Positions 63,606-64,000 of a stretch of DNA of 64,000 nucleotides are shown one piece after another (positions within the stretch are counted from its first letter, which is position 1; each line of letters starts with the position of its first letter). The position numbers were made by a program, and so were the translations under genes. Source of the stretch: Cordilura impudica (Eukaryota > Arthropoda > Insecta > Diptera > Scathophagidae); assembly GCA_963682025.1 (NCBI GenBank), contig OY821520.1:86659465-86723464 (forward strand). Reading direction: 5' to 3'. The notes below the pieces were generated by a model. It searched no databases, was not told the origin of the DNA, and saw nothing but the letters and a program-made list of their open reading frames with translations.

Positions 63606-63794
63606 TTTTAATGTAGTAGTCAGATAGTTTGTAGTTTGCTCCTTCGTAACTTAAGTCTTAAATTATTATTTTCCTTATATGTTTAAGTTTCTATTTATTA
63701 TTAAGTTTTATTTTTTATTGCATTAAGTTATCGACTTTGATCAAAAATTTCCCATGGCGCTGTGAACCATTAATTTACCCGATATATTATATGC
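63606..63794 (+). other. Probable 3' UTR of the anoctamin gene
   Basis: AT-rich sequence following the stop, before a degenerate DINE-like repeat begins near 63795. No canonical AATAAA is visible, so the cleavage site is unassigned and could be a variant signal or lie beyond the window. Confidence 0.4.
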
Positions 63795-64000
63795 TATCGG
63801 GGTATCAGTTTGTGAACCAGACCCACCTTTTATTAAATCGATCGATTAAGAATAACTTTTTAGTGAATTTAATGTTATCTGTACGTCCGGCCGTCTATCT
63901 GTTTATGCCAACCACAGGTCGCAAATGCATATATATTTTGATTAAATTTACGATTTTTCAGGCCTAGAAATATTGCTGTTGAAATTAGTGACAATCGCGA
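63795..64000 (+). repeat. DINE-like repeat running off the window end
   Basis: GGTATCAGTTTGTGAACCAG, CCCACCTTTTATTAAATCGA, GTACGTCCGGCCGTCTATC and ACCACAGGTCGCAAATGCAT follow the family order with many substitutions. Confidence 0.65.

Noticed and set aside
1..64000. A complete new defence, toxin or metabolic gene cluster
   Set aside because: The only host coding sequence is the anoctamin gene; every other coding-like stretch is transposon-derived or noise.

Overview
The window looks like AT-rich nuclear DNA from a fly. I infer a calyptrate (blowfly or housefly type) from its short coding exons with GT/AG introns, its DINE-1/INE-1-like repeats carrying fly-style GTCCGTCC runs, its Helitrons, jockey-like LINEs and mariner elements, and its very large repeat-filled introns. 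There is no sign of bacterial, viral or organellar sequence, and I found no operon, CRISPR array, tRNA or rRNA.

One host gene is supported: a plus-strand anoctamin (TMEM16) gene, spread over most of the window. Eleven coding exons join in frame from 20112 to the stop at 63605. A 13-base candidate first coding exon at 6535-6547 has exactly the phase needed and would complete a protein of about 1062 residues. The product has an acidic, alanine-containing N-terminus, the cytosolic anoctamin dimerisation region, a cysteine-rich first extracellular loop and the multi-pass channel/scramblase domain. All six acidic or amide residues of the family's Ca2+ site are present. It belongs to the ANO1-7 type; Drosophila subdued or CG10353 are the likely orthologues, but I cannot choose between them by eye.

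Region by region: 1-6.5 kb is upstream DNA with old repeats and a probable 5' UTR. 6.5-20.1 kb is a candidate first intron holding an 808-base (TTTATG)n array, a 2-kb degenerate minisatellite and several Helitrons. 20.6-45.7 kb is a 25-kb intron with Helitrons, DINE-like repeats, an unclassified transposase-like fragment, two head-to-head LINE remnants, a hAT-like MITE and two mariner-type remnants. 46.1-57.7 kb is an 11.6-kb intron with large inverted repeats, including a piggyBac-like nested palindrome. 57.7-63.6 kb is the compact 3' half of the gene, interrupted by one 3.2-kb intron with a full-length mariner and a recent 269-base tandem duplication.

The strongest non-genic theme is rolling-circle transposition. 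Two non-autonomous Helitron families (3'-terminal hairpin plus CTAG, 5' TC, A|T insertion) and a DINE-like family account for much of the intronic DNA. One composite Helitron of about 1.88 kb occurs twice and carries the C-terminal end of a Helitron helicase. I see no complete novel biological system; the novelty lies in the repeat architecture.
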